Assembly (NCBI GenBank): GCA_963754285.1
Contig: CAVWFN010000020.1
Location: 62,001-126,000 of the forward strand
Length of the DNA stretch: 64,000 bases
Direction of reading: 5' to 3'
Source: RYN-133 sp963754285
GTDB lineage: Bacteria > Actinomycetota > Actinomycetes > Mycobacteriales > Jatrophihabitantaceae
The notes beneath the pieces are model-generated. The model was not told where the DNA came from, did no database searches, and was given only the letters and a program-made list of their open reading frames with translations. Shown here one piece after another: positions 1 through 9,831 of the stretch (position 1 is the first letter of the stretch; each line of letters opens with the position of its first letter). The translations under genes were made by a program, and so were the position numbers.

Positions 1-440
1 AAGCGCAGGTCATAACAGACGAAAACCGACATTCGGAACGAATCGATGTCGACAGTCAGGAAGTCCTCGCCGGCGGTGTAGTGCTTGTCCTCCCCGGCGT
101 AGCCGAAGGGATGAATTTTCGCGTAGCGCCGCACACTGCCGTCCGGCGCGGCGACGATCGCGTTGTTGCGGTAGTTGCCGTCACTGCCCCGCTGGGCGAG
201 CGAGCCGATGAGATAGGCGTCGTGTTCGCGGGCCTGCGCCACGAGGAACTGCTCGCTCGGTCCCCCCTCGTCCTCGGCGATGCGTTCGGGCTGCATCGAG
301 AAGCCGGTCGCGAACATCTCGGCCAGCACGATCAGTCGCGCGCCGTCGGCCGCCGCCTTCGCGATCATCGGACGCACGTGCTCGCGGGTTGCCTCGGCGT
401 CCTCCCACACGATGTCGTGCTGGACGAGGGCGACTTTCAT
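1..440 (-). CDS. Carbon-nitrogen hydrolase, omega-amidase-like (3' part beyond window)
   Basis: Nitrilase-superfamily amidohydrolase, read leftward and cut by the window edge after about 146 residues. All three catalytic positions are visible: Glu41 (VLAEMF), Lys108 (YAKIHPF) and Cys142 (VCYDLRF). The short N-terminus with no extra domain fits the Nit2/YafV branch, which hydrolyses omega-amides such as alpha-ketoglutaramate and 2-oxosuccinamate. The ATG overlaps the stop of the upstream aminotransferase (ATGA), so the two are translationally coupled. Aminotransferase plus omega-amidase is the classic glutamine-transaminase pair, in which the transaminase makes the keto-amide that this enzyme removes. 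Family is certain; the exact substrate is inferred from the pairing. Confidence 0.88.
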   Translation of the reverse strand, partial: MKVALVQHDIVWEDAEATREHVRPMIAKAAADGARLIVLAEMFATGFSMQPERIAEDEGGPSEQFLVAQAREHDAYLIGSLAQRGSDGNYRNNAIVAAPDGSVRRYAKIHPFGYAGEDKHYTAGEDFLTVDIDSFRMSVFVCYDLR

Positions 441-1573
441 GTCAGCTCCTTCAGCCGGGTGAGCGCTTCGTGCAGAACGTCCGGACGTTTGCAGAACGCG
501 AACCGGACCAGGTGATCGCCGGCGTCCGAGTCGTAGAACACGCTGCTCGGGATGGCGACCACACCGACGCGCTCGGGCAGCTCGCGGCAGAACTGCACGG
601 CGTCGCGTCCGACGTCGACGGTGGCGAAGTAGGTCGCCTGTGGGCGGACGACGTCGAAGCCGAGCTGTTCGAGGCCGTCGCACAGGATGTCGCGTTGCTG
701 CTCGAGTTGTGCGGCGATGCCCTGGGGAACCGTGGCAAGGGCTTGCGCAATCGCGGGTTGGAACGGTGCTCCGTTGACGTAGGTGAGGAACTGCTTCACG
801 GTGCGCACTGCGGTGAGCAGGTGCGGCGGAGCGCAGACCCAGCCGATCTTCCAGCCGGTGACGCTGAACGTCTTGCCTGCGCTGGAGATCGTGACCGTGC
901 GCTCGCGCATCCCGGGCAATGTCGCGAGCGGCACGTGCCGGCGTCCGTCGAAGGTCAGATGTTCGTAGACCTCGTCGCAGATGACGACGAGATCGTGTTC
1001 GCGTGCAAGGTTGGCGACGATTTCGAGTTCGTCGGGCGTGAACACCTTGCCCGTCGGGTTGTGCGGAGTGTTGAGCAGGATCGCCTTGGTGCGCGGCGTG
1101 ATCGCCGTTGCGAGTTCTGCTCGGTCGAAGCTCCAGCCGTCGCCGTCGCGGTGCAGCGTGACCGTGCGCCGCGTCGCGCCGCCGAGTGCGATGCAGGCGG
1201 TGTACGAGTCGTAGTACGGCTCGAACACGACGACCTCGTCGCCGGGGCCCGCGAGCGCCATCAGGCTCGCCGCGATCGCTTCGGTGGCGCCGGCGGTGAC
1301 GAGCACTTCGGTGTCGGGGTCGTAGTCGAGTCCGTAGTAGCGCTGCTGGTGCGCGGCGACGGCGTTGCGCAGTTCCGGGACGCCCGGGCCGGGCGGGTAT
1401 TGGTTGTGGCCGGTGCGGATCGCCTCGACCGCGGCCTCGAGCAACTCACTCGGTCCGTCCGTGTCGGGAAAGCCCTGGCCGAGATTCACGCTGCCGGTGC
1501 GCACTGCGAGCGCCGACATCTCGGCGAAGATCGTCGTCCCGAAACCACGCATCCGCTCGACCAGTTCCGCCAC
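437..1573 (-). CDS. PLP-dependent fold-type I aminotransferase (DapC/KAT/YbdL-like)
   Basis: A 378-residue class I/II aminotransferase with a GTG start. Visible landmarks are the N-terminal NLGQGFPD, the NQYPPGPG substrate loop, NTPHNPTGK, the cofactor Asp in VICDEVYEHL (about 200) and the PLP-binding Lys234 in SSAGKTFSVTGWKIGW. It resembles the mycobacterial protein annotated DapC (Rv0858c), and also kynurenine/glutamine aminotransferases and methionine aminotransferase YbdL. Coupling to an omega-amidase (ATGA overlap) favours a glutamine- or methionine-linked transamination role, for example in 2-oxo acid repair or methionine salvage, over lysine biosynthesis. The substrate cannot be fixed from sequence. 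Confidence 0.88.
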   Translation of the reverse strand: MAELVERMRGFGTTIFAEMSALAVRTGSVNLGQGFPDTDGPSELLEAAVEAIRTGHNQYPPGPGVPELRNAVAAHQQRYYGLDYDPDTEVLVTAGATEAIAASLMALAGPGDEVVVFEPYYDSYTACIALGGATRRTVTLHRDGDGWSFDRAELATAITPRTKAILLNTPHNPTGKVFTPDELEIVANLAREHDLVVICDEVYEHLTFDGRRHVPLATLPGMRERTVTISSAGKTFSVTGWKIGWVCAPPHLLTAVRTVKQFLTYVNGAPFQPAIAQALATVPQGIAAQLEQQRDILCDGLEQLGFDVVRPQATYFATVDVGRDAVQFCRELPERVGVVAIPSSVFYDSDAGDHLVRFAFCKRPDVLHEALTRLKELT

Positions 1574-1598
1574 CCGCCGACCCTAACCCCGCCCCTTT

Positions 1599-1661
1599 CG
1601 ACTTTGACCCTCTAACGGTTGTGATCGGGGACGGGCAGCAGCCAATAGAGGGTCAAAGTCG
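1599..1661. repeat. Hairpin repeat, copy 1 of 2 (TTTGACCCTCTA family)
   Basis: Left arm CGACTTTGACCCTCTA (1599-1614) is matched exactly by its reverse complement at 1646-1661, with a 31-base loop. A second copy of the same arms lies at 2689-2745. This copy sits between two divergent genes, in the 5' region of both, so it is not placed like an ordinary terminator. Confidence 0.8.
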
Positions 1662-1710
1662 GACTGTGGATAACCGTCGATCGGCTGTAGCAAGGGCTCA
1701 CGGTGTTCGC

Positions 1711-2694
1711 ATGCGCTCATTTCCACAGCACACCTTCGCGCAGTGCGGCGTGTTCACCGGCCGGCAGGCAGCCAGTGACGGCTGGACTCGTCCGGCGCTT
1801 CGCTGGGCCGTGCATTCGCGCGTGCTCGAGCAACCGCGTCGAGGGACCTATCGGGTCTGCGAGCCGCTTGGCGTCGACCGCTTCGAATATGAACGGTGGT
1901 CACACGCGGCGCCGGCGATCGCTGCAGCCTTGATGACACCTGGCGCGATGGCATCGCATTCGGCCGCCGCAGTCCTTCATCGCCTCCCACTCGCGTTCAC
2001 GCCATCGATGCCGTGCGTGACGGTTGTGCCGTGGCACACCGGAGAAATCGGCGACGTACACGTGCACCGCACGACCGCCGAGGAGCTCGCGCTCCCTGTG
2101 GGCGCGGCACCATGCCTGAGCATCGCGCGCACGGTCGTCGACATGGCTCGCGAACACGGTGTGGCAGCCGGAGTGGTTCCACTCGACTACGCACTCCACA
2201 ACAACTTCGTGACCATGGACGAGGTCCAAGCGACGCTGGACCACTGCTACCGCTGGCCCGGGGTGCGCGCGGCGCGGGCAGCGGCTGCAGCGTCCGACGG
2301 ACGAAGCGAGTCGGTGCTCGAGTCGCTGAGTCGGTTGAAAATCATCGCCAGTGGGATCGAAGCCCCCGAGCCGCAACGACTCATCGGCGACGCGAGCGGG
2401 CGCCCGATTGCGCGGGTGGACTTCTACTGGGACAGGTTCGGCGTGGTTGGCGAGGCCGACGGTCTCATGAAGTACGACTTGCCACGCGATGACGCTGACG
2501 ATCGCAATCCGCTTCAGAAGGAGAAGATCCGACAGGAGCTACTCGAGCGGCTCGGCTTGACCGTCGTCCGCTGGATGACTGCTGATCTGGCCGACTTCGA
2601 CCCGGTCGTTCATCGAATTCGCAACGCCTTCCGCAGCGCTGCACGGCGGCCGGCGCACGAGCGACGTCGCTGGACGGTCCTGAATCCACTTTGA
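1711..2694 (+). CDS. AbiEi-like/DUF559-type hypothetical protein
   Basis: About 327 residues from ATG 1711; a longer reading from 1621 would run through the hairpin repeat and is unlikely. The N-terminal half resembles the AbiEi-type winged-helix antitoxin/repressor domain common in actinobacteria (a 'GTYRVCEP' turn, a 'SHSAAAVLHRLPL' helix). The C-terminal third resembles DUF559/Vsr-fold nuclease-like domains (VDFYWDRFGVVGEADG, then a K/R-rich helix and VVRWMTADL). No separate toxin gene adjoins it. The TGA stop is supplied by the downstream hairpin repeat (TTTGACCC). Such proteins are widespread and uncharacterised; nuclease activity is not shown. Confidence 0.75.
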   Translation: MRSFPQHTFAQCGVFTGRQAASDGWTRPALRWAVHSRVLEQPRRGTYRVCEPLGVDRFEYERWSHAAPAIAAALMTPGAMASHSAAAVLHRLPLAFTPSMPCVTVVPWHTGEIGDVHVHRTTAEELALPVGAAPCLSIARTVVDMAREHGVAAGVVPLDYALHNNFVTMDEVQATLDHCYRWPGVRAARAAAAASDGRSESVLESLSRLKIIASGIEAPEPQRLIGDASGRPIARVDFYWDRFGVVGEADGLMKYDLPRDDADDRNPLQKEKIRQELLERLGLTVVRWMTADLADFDPVVHRIRNAFRSAARRPAHERRRWTVLNPL

Positions 2695-2745
2695 CCCTCT
2701 AACGGCTGCGATTGTGGGCGAGCCACAGCCGCTAGAGGGTCAAAG
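2689..2745. repeat. Hairpin repeat, copy 2 of 2; candidate bidirectional terminator
   Basis: Arms CTTTGACCCTCTAACGGCTG (2689-2708) and its reverse complement at 2726-2745 pair over 20 bp with one mismatch and a 17-base loop. It lies between the 3' ends of two convergent genes and contains the stop codon of the rightward one. No U-tract follows, as is usual for actinobacterial terminators. It belongs to the same family as 1599-1661. Confidence 0.75.
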
Positions 2746-2760
2746 TCGGCAGGGAGCGGG

Positions 2761-4641
<1,881 letters not shown>

Positions 4642-4670
4642 TGCATTCCTCCAGATCGACTACGAAAATC

Positions 4671-6095
4671 CTACGAGTGACGCCCGCGCGGGCGTGCGCG
4701 TCCCGGCCGTCCCGGCTTACCTCGCTGGGGCCGCTGCGCCGGACGCTGGGGCCGATGCGCATGGACCGGCACTCCGCTCGGCGTACGCGCGCCGGTCGTG
4801 CGGGCGACATCGTCATCGCTGGCATTGACGTTTCGCTGCTCGGCCTGCACGCCCGCCTTGTTGAGCATGGTGCGAGCAGCGCGCTCTTCGGCGGGCGTCG
4901 CGAGCAGGACGACTGTCCCGCTCTCACCGGCCCGCGCGGTACGGCCTGAGCGGTGCAGGTAGTCCTTGGGGTCGGCCGGCGGATCGACGTGCAGGACGAG
5001 CGAAACGCCGTCGACGTGGATCCCGCGCGCGGCCACATCGGTAGCTACGAGCACAGGGGCACTGCCGTCCTTGAACGCGTCGAGCGCACGAGTGCGCTGC
5101 GCCTGGGTGCGACCGCCGTGCAACGCGACGGCCTGGACGCCCTTGGCGGCAAGGTTGCGCGCGAGGCGATCGGCGCCGTGCTTGGTGCGCACGAAGCACA
5201 GCGTGCGTCCTTCACGCGCCGTGATCGACGCGACGAGGTCGAACTTCGCCTCGAACGGCACGCGGTAGAGGTGGTGGCTCATCGTGTCGACCGACGCGAC
5301 CGCCGTCGCGACGGCGTGCACGGCCGGATCGGTCAGGTAGTGCCGCACCAGCGTCGCGACGTCACCGTCGAGCGTCGCCGAGAACAGCAACCGCTGCCCG
5401 GTGGACGGCGTCATGTCGAGCAGCTGGCGGACGACCGGCAGGAAGCCGAGGTCGGCCATGTGGTCGGCTTCGTCCAGCACGGTGGTCTGCACCCAACCGA
5501 GGTCGACGGCGCGCCGCTCGATGAGGTCGACCAGGCGTCCGGGTGTCGCGACGACGACGTCGGCACCGCGGTTCAACGCCGTGATCTGCTTGCCGATCGG
5601 CAGGCCGCCGGCGACGAGGCACGTCGACAGATTGCAGGCCGACGCGATCGGGTCGATGCTGTCGCGCACCTGCATCGCAAGCTCGCGGGTCGGCACGAGG
5701 ATCAATGCCCGGGGACGGCGCGAGGACGATCCGTTCGTGTCGAGGCGCGCAAGCAGCGGCAGGCCGAAGGCGAGAGTCTTTCCGGCTCCCGTCGCGGCGC
5801 GCCCGAGCAGGTCGCGGCCGGACAGGATGTCCGGGATCGTCGCTGCCTGGATGGGGAACGGCTTGTCGATGCCGCGCCGCGCAAGCGCTGCGACGACGCG
5901 GTTCGGAAGGCCGAGTTCAGCGAATGACGGGAGGTTCTCACTCGGCACGATCTGCACGGGGAGCTCGTCCCAGATCGAGTCGTGCTTGCGGACCGGACGC
6001 TCGTTGCGCTGCCCGCGAGGGGCGGCCGGGCGATTCTTGTGGTTGTGGTTCGGACGACGGCGCGCGGCAGCACCGCGCGCATGGCTGGTGGTCAA
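4671..6095 (-). CDS. DEAD-box ATP-dependent RNA helicase
   Basis: A 474-residue superfamily 2 RNA helicase. Motifs in order: Q-motif region FAELGLPNRVV, motif I ATGAGKT (about 101-107), PTRELA, TPGRL, DEAD box (VLDEADHMAD), SAT, then helicase domain 2 with VATDVAARGI and HRSGRTARAG. Basic, disordered tails at both ends (H/N/R-rich N-terminus, RPQRGKPGR-type C-terminus) are typical of RhlE-like RNA-binding extensions. Translation starts at TTG 6095 with GAAGGA about 7 nt upstream. Likely acts in rRNA maturation or mRNA turnover. It is 29 bp upstream of typA on the same strand. Confidence 0.94.
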   Translation of the reverse strand: MTTSHARGAAARRRPNHNHKNRPAAPRGQRNERPVRKHDSIWDELPVQIVPSENLPSFAELGLPNRVVAALARRGIDKPFPIQAATIPDILSGRDLLGRAATGAGKTLAFGLPLLARLDTNGSSSRRPRALILVPTRELAMQVRDSIDPIASACNLSTCLVAGGLPIGKQITALNRGADVVVATPGRLVDLIERRAVDLGWVQTTVLDEADHMADLGFLPVVRQLLDMTPSTGQRLLFSATLDGDVATLVRHYLTDPAVHAVATAVASVDTMSHHLYRVPFEAKFDLVASITAREGRTLCFVRTKHGADRLARNLAAKGVQAVALHGGRTQAQRTRALDAFKDGSAPVLVATDVAARGIHVDGVSLVLHVDPPADPKDYLHRSGRTARAGESGTVVLLATPAEERAARTMLNKAGVQAEQRNVNASDDDVARTTGARTPSGVPVHAHRPQRPAQRPQRGKPGRPGRARPRGRHS

Positions 6096-6260
6096 GTGAA
6101 TTCCTTCGGGAACAGTGGCACGTCCCGAGAATCACCTGATGTGAGCGGTCCGAGCCCGACGCGCCGTGGTAGTCGCGCGTCGCATGTGCCACCCAGTCTA
6201 CCTGGGCGCGTCGGGCGGGATGACCAATCCGATGGTGTGCTGCGTCTCGGTGCCTGTGGC

Positions 6261-6680
6261 TCAGAGCTGCATCTGGCCGATCCGGATGTTGTTCCCCGAC
6301 GGGTCACGGAACGCACAGTCGAGACCGTAGGGCTGCTGCTCGGGCGGGCCGGTGAATTCGACACCGCGCGCACTCATTTCCTCATAGGCCTTCTGCACGT
6401 CGTCGGTCTGCAGGAAGACCGTGCCGGCGAAGCCGAGCGCGACGAGCTCGCGCACCTTGTCGGCTACCTCGGTCGGCATGACGGGCGGGCCGGGAATCGC
6501 CATCAGCACGACCTCGGTCTCCTGGTCACCGGGCGGGGCCACGGTGACCCAACGGAAGTTGCCCATTTCGGCAAGCGTGACGTCGGTGCGGATCTCCCAG
6601 CCGACCTTGTTCGTGTAGAAGTCGACCGCGGCGGCCTGGTCGAGTTGCCAGAGTTGCGAGGTCGCGATTCGTGTTGTCAT
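6261..6680 (-). CDS. VOC-family (glyoxalase/bleomycin-resistance-like) protein
   Basis: A 139-residue single-module vicinal-oxygen-chelate protein, from ATG 6680. The beta-alpha-beta-beta-beta repeats are recognisable: AVDFYTNKVGWEIRTD, then VQKAYEEMSARGVEF and the terminal CAFRDPSGNNIRIGQ. It follows the AraC gene in the same direction with a 53 bp gap. AraC-VOC pairs are common in actinobacteria, so the regulator probably controls this gene. The reaction is unknown; closest relatives are annotated only as glyoxalase-like. Confidence 0.88.
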   Translation of the reverse strand: MTTRIATSQLWQLDQAAAVDFYTNKVGWEIRTDVTLAEMGNFRWVTVAPPGDQETEVVLMAIPGPPVMPTEVADKVRELVALGFAGTVFLQTDDVQKAYEEMSARGVEFTGPPEQQPYGLDCAFRDPSGNNIRIGQMQL

Positions 6681-6733
6681 GGCGACGACGCTAATGAGCC
6701 GGTGCGGCCGCCGTCTTCTCCAAACGTGCTGGG

Positions 6734-7123
6734 TTACGGGCGTCCGTAGAAACGCAAAATGCACTCCGGGACGCGGGCGTAAACGCTCGCCGGCGGGAAC
6801 GACGCGCGATACTGCGTGGGCGTCTGCCCGAAGCGGCGACGGAAACTCGTCGTGAACGAGCCCACGCTCTGCAACCCGACCGACATGCAGATGTCTGCGA
6901 CCGACCGGTCGGTCGTGCGCAGCATCGCCGCGGCACGCTCGAGTCTGCGACGCAGGAGGTAGCTGTGCGGTGACTCGCCGTACGCGCGCCGGAACTCTCT
7001 GCTGAAGTGCGCCCGTGACAGCCCCGCGGCACGCGCCAGATCGTCGACGTCGAGCGGTTCGACGTAGCGCCAGTCGGCGAGGTCGCGGGCGCGCGACAGG
7101 TGTCGCGCGATGGCTACACCCAA
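6734..7123 (-). CDS. AraC-family transcriptional regulator (DNA-binding domain only)
   Basis: About 129 residues, consisting almost only of the double helix-turn-helix: DVDDLARAAGLSRAHFSREF, RRLERAAAMLRTTDRS, VADICMSVGLQSVGSFTTSFRRRFG. There is no separate sensor domain. The best start is TTG 7121-7123, which overlaps the stop of the upstream metallohydrolase by 10 nt. Short AraC proteins of this type are usually paired with a VOC gene, as here. The ligand is unknown. Confidence 0.85.
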   Translation of the reverse strand: MGVAIARHLSRARDLADWRYVEPLDVDDLARAAGLSRAHFSREFRRAYGESPHSYLLRRRLERAAAMLRTTDRSVADICMSVGLQSVGSFTTSFRRRFGQTPTQYRASFPPASVYARVPECILRFYGRP

Positions 7124-7872
7124 ATCTCGGCTCCGGGCGTAGCGATCTCGACCGCGCCCTGGAACGCTTCGGCGGCCTCGTGCGCCTGAACTTCGCGCGA
7201 CGTCCACGGCGGGACGTGGGTCACGATGAGCCGGTCGACGCCGGCCTTGTTCGCGTGCTCACCGGCCTGGCGTCCGGTCAGATGCAGATCGGGGACGTAT
7301 TCGTCATCGGGTCCGAACGACGCCTCGCACAAGAACACGTCCGCGCCGTGCGCGAGCGTCACGAGCTCGGGGCTCTCGCCGGTGTCGGCCGAATACACGA
7401 ACGAGCGGTCACCGCACGTGATGCGCACTGCGGACGTCGGGATCGGATGGTTCACCGTCGCGAACGACAACGCGAACGGCCCGAGTTCACCCGAGGCCGG
7501 CGTCGAGAAACCGAACAACTCGTGCAGCCCGAGCTTGCGCGCGAGCGGGTCATAGGCGGCGCCGATGCGATCCCGAGTGCCGGACGGGCCGATGAGCGGG
7601 ATGCGCGACTCCGGGCCGGTTGCGCGATATCCCTCTCCGCCGTAACGCAGCGCGACGACGTACGCGGTCAGGTCGATGCAGTGGTCGGCATGCAGATGCG
7701 AGATGACGATGGCGTCGACGTCGGTGGGCTTGACGTAGCGCTGCAAGGCGCCGAACGCACCCTGACCGAGGTCGAGGACGATCCGATAGTCGTCCTCTTC
7801 GATCAGGTAGCCCGATGCCGGCGAGTCCGGGCCCGGGAGACTGCCGGAGCAGCCCAGGACGGTGACCTTCAC
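7114..7872 (-). CDS. MBL-fold metallohydrolase, Rv1339-like (cyclic-nucleotide phosphodiesterase family)
   Basis: A 252-residue metallo-beta-lactamase-fold hydrolase. The metal site is visible (SHLHADHCIDL, later NHPIPTS, SADTGESPEL, THVPPWTSRE). The N-terminus VLGCSGSLPGPDSPASGYL matches the mycobacterial Rv1339 family, an atypical class II cAMP phosphodiesterase, and gene order (murI upstream) agrees. GTG 7872 overlaps the murI stop (GTGA). In M. tuberculosis the next gene is rphA; here AraC-VOC follows instead. cAMP hydrolysis is inferred by family and synteny. Confidence 0.88.
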   Translation of the reverse strand: MKVTVLGCSGSLPGPDSPASGYLIEEDDYRIVLDLGQGAFGALQRYVKPTDVDAIVISHLHADHCIDLTAYVVALRYGGEGYRATGPESRIPLIGPSGTRDRIGAAYDPLARKLGLHELFGFSTPASGELGPFALSFATVNHPIPTSAVRITCGDRSFVYSADTGESPELVTLAHGADVFLCEASFGPDDEYVPDLHLTGRQAGEHANKAGVDRLIVTHVPPWTSREVQAHEAAEAFQGAVEIATPGAEIWV

Positions 7873-8711
7873 CCAACACCTCCGAGCACTGGTGTCACGG
7901 TCGACACCCCAGTCACGTCCGGCCCGAGAAACCGGTGACTCAACCGTTCGAACCGTTCGGACGGGCCGGTGGCCCGGAACACGTGACCGCCGGCAGGTCC
8001 CGCGCCGTCGGCAACGTCGTCGGAGCGCAGCAGGTCGCGTTCGGTCAGCACGCGGTACACCTCCTTCGCGGTCTCCTCGGCACTGGACACCAGTGTCACC
8101 GAGTCGCCCATCACCACAGACAGCAGCCCCGTCAGCAGTGGATAGTGCGTGCACCCGAGCACGAGCGTGTCGATGTCGGCGGCCGTCAACGGGGACAGGT
8201 ACGACTCGGCGAGGCCGAGCAGCTGTCGACCGCTGGTCACACCGCGCTCGACGAATTCTGCGAACCGCGGGCAGGCGGCGCTCGAGACGGTGATGCCGAC
8301 CTGCTCGGCGAACTCGCGGTCGTACTCGCCGCTGTTGATCGTCGCGATCGTGCCGATGACGCCGATGCGTCCGGTGCGGGTGGCGGCGGCCGCGCGCCGG
8401 ACGGCCGGCCCGATCACGTCGATCACCGGCACGTCGTAACGCTCACGAGCTTGTGGCAGGCAGGCCGCGCTCGCGCTGTTGCACGCGATGACGAGCGCCT
8501 TGACGCCGGACTCGACGAGCTCGTCCATCAGGCCGAGGGCGTGGTCGCGAACCTCGGCCAACGGCTTCGGTCCGTACGGGCTGTTGAGGGTGTCACCGAC
8601 GTAGTGCAGTGTTTCGTGCGGCAACTGATCGAGGACGGCTCGGGCGACCGTCAGGCCGCCCACGCCGGAGTCGATCATGCCGATTGCGGCGGACCGGTCG
8701 GGGGCAGGCAC
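7869..8711 (-). CDS. murI: Glutamate racemase
   Basis: A 280-residue Asp/Glu racemase supplying D-glutamate for peptidoglycan. Both catalytic cysteines are present: Cys77 in VIACNSASAA and Cys187 in VLGCTHYP. The N-terminal GMIDSGVGGLTV and YVGDTLNSPYG segments are also typical. It starts at ATG 8711, 4 bp after the rhomboid gene stop, and overlaps the downstream metallohydrolase by 4 nt. Confidence 0.97.
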   Translation of the reverse strand: MPAPDRSAAIGMIDSGVGGLTVARAVLDQLPHETLHYVGDTLNSPYGPKPLAEVRDHALGLMDELVESGVKALVIACNSASAACLPQARERYDVPVIDVIGPAVRRAAAATRTGRIGVIGTIATINSGEYDREFAEQVGITVSSAACPRFAEFVERGVTSGRQLLGLAESYLSPLTAADIDTLVLGCTHYPLLTGLLSVVMGDSVTLVSSAEETAKEVYRVLTERDLLRSDDVADGAGPAGGHVFRATGPSERFERLSHRFLGPDVTGVSTVTPVLGGVG

Positions 8712-8715
8712 TCGC

Positions 8716-9384
8716 TCAGCGTACGGGCGCGCGACGCGTCGGGCGGCCTTTGGCGCCCCTGCGCGGATGCAGGAACCACGCGACGGCCACCCCGACGACG
8801 GCCCCGCAAACGTGCGATTGCCACGAGACGCTCGAATCGACGTTCGGGAGCAGGCTGCCGAGCAGTGTGCCGAAGAACACCAGCAGCATCACGGCTATCA
8901 AGATCCACTTGAACCGGCGGGAGAACACAGCGCGGGCCAGGAGGTAACCCATCCACCCGAAGATCAGCCCGCTGGCGCCGACGATGATCTGCCCGGACGG
9001 CGCGACCAGCCAGGTGAGGAAGTCGCCGAGGACGACGACACACACGGTGACGAACAGGAACACCCGGATGCCCGACAGCATCAACGCCCAGCCGATGGCG
9101 ACGAGCGGGATCGTGTTCGAGAGCAGATGCCCCCAGCTCGCGTGCAGGAACGGCTGGGTGACGATGCCCCACAGTCCGTCCACCTGGCGTGGTCTGACGC
9201 CGAAGCGGTCCCAGCTGTAGTGGTGTGCCGCATTGAAGTACTCGACGACATAGAGCACGGCGGTGACGATCCCGATGACGATCAGCGCACCCGACCAGCT
9301 CGTCGGATCGAATCTCGGCTCGGACGTGGCGGACGGCTCGCGGTTTCGCCCGAACGGGAGCGTGAACGGTTGCCGGGAGGTCAC
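8716..9384 (-). CDS. Rhomboid-family intramembrane serine protease
   Basis: A 222-residue, six-helix membrane protein. The catalytic dyad is visible: Ser in IIVGASGLIFG and His in WQSHVCGAVVGV. The helix-2 HASWGHLLSN segment is the family signature. GTG 9384 overlaps the stop of the preceding gene. Corresponds by position to mycobacterial Rv1337, between cysM and murI. Substrates unknown. Confidence 0.93.
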   Translation of the reverse strand: MTSRQPFTLPFGRNREPSATSEPRFDPTSWSGALIVIGIVTAVLYVVEYFNAAHHYSWDRFGVRPRQVDGLWGIVTQPFLHASWGHLLSNTIPLVAIGWALMLSGIRVFLFVTVCVVVLGDFLTWLVAPSGQIIVGASGLIFGWMGYLLARAVFSRRFKWILIAVMLLVFFGTLLGSLLPNVDSSVSWQSHVCGAVVGVAVAWFLHPRRGAKGRPTRRAPVR

Positions 9385-9806
9385 GTCAATGAGCGTAGGG
9401 CGCGGCGCTGCGGCACCACGACGAAGACCATCAATGCAGCGCTGGCAATTGCGGCCACCGCCTCGAACCACGCACACACCGACTTCTCGTCGTACCAGAG
9501 CGGCTCGTACATGTTCGGGATCGGACCGATGGTGCCGACGTTCACGTACCGGTACACCAGCAAGAGAGCCAGTCCGCCCGCGGAGATCAGGAGCGCGGCG
9601 AGGACCGTCCAGAAGTTCACGCGGAACAACAGCGCCACCGCCGCGAGAATTGCCAGCACGGCCTCGACGTAGAACAGCTGTTGCTGCGTGATGGACGTCG
9701 AGCTCTGTGAATAGAGCGACGCGAGATCGATGTGGGTGTACGCGTCGATGCCGAGTCCGACCACCGCGACGACGACGAGCGTCCAACGGATCGCGCTTGA
9801 TCTCAT
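9381..9806 (-). CDS. Hypothetical four-helix membrane protein
   Basis: A 141-residue protein with about four predicted membrane helices (residues 9-27, 46-64, 68-86, 112-130 approximately). An acidic/aromatic segment (NMYEPLWYDEKS) precedes the last helix. No catalytic motif seen. It overlaps the rhomboid start by 4 nt and follows the molybdopterin oxidoreductase by 25 bp, so it is probably co-transcribed with both. It could be a quinone- or haem-associated membrane partner of the oxidoreductase, but nothing in the sequence proves that. Confidence 0.75.
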   Translation of the reverse strand: MRSSAIRWTLVVVAVVGLGIDAYTHIDLASLYSQSSTSITQQQLFYVEAVLAILAAVALLFRVNFWTVLAALLISAGGLALLLVYRYVNVGTIGPIPNMYEPLWYDEKSVCAWFEAVAAIASAALMVFVVVPQRRALRSLT

Positions 9807-9831
9807 ACGAGTTGTTCGTGCCGGGCAGGTG

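Noticed and set aside
389..1615. Long + strand frame over the aminotransferase
   Set aside because: Antisense shadow of a clearly recognised PLP enzyme; its composition (Arg/Asp/Val-rich) is typical of reversed high-G+C codons.
2689..2745. Insertion-sequence terminal inverted repeats with 1599-1661
   Set aside because: The enclosed gene is not a transposase, each end is itself a hairpin, and I see no target-site duplication.
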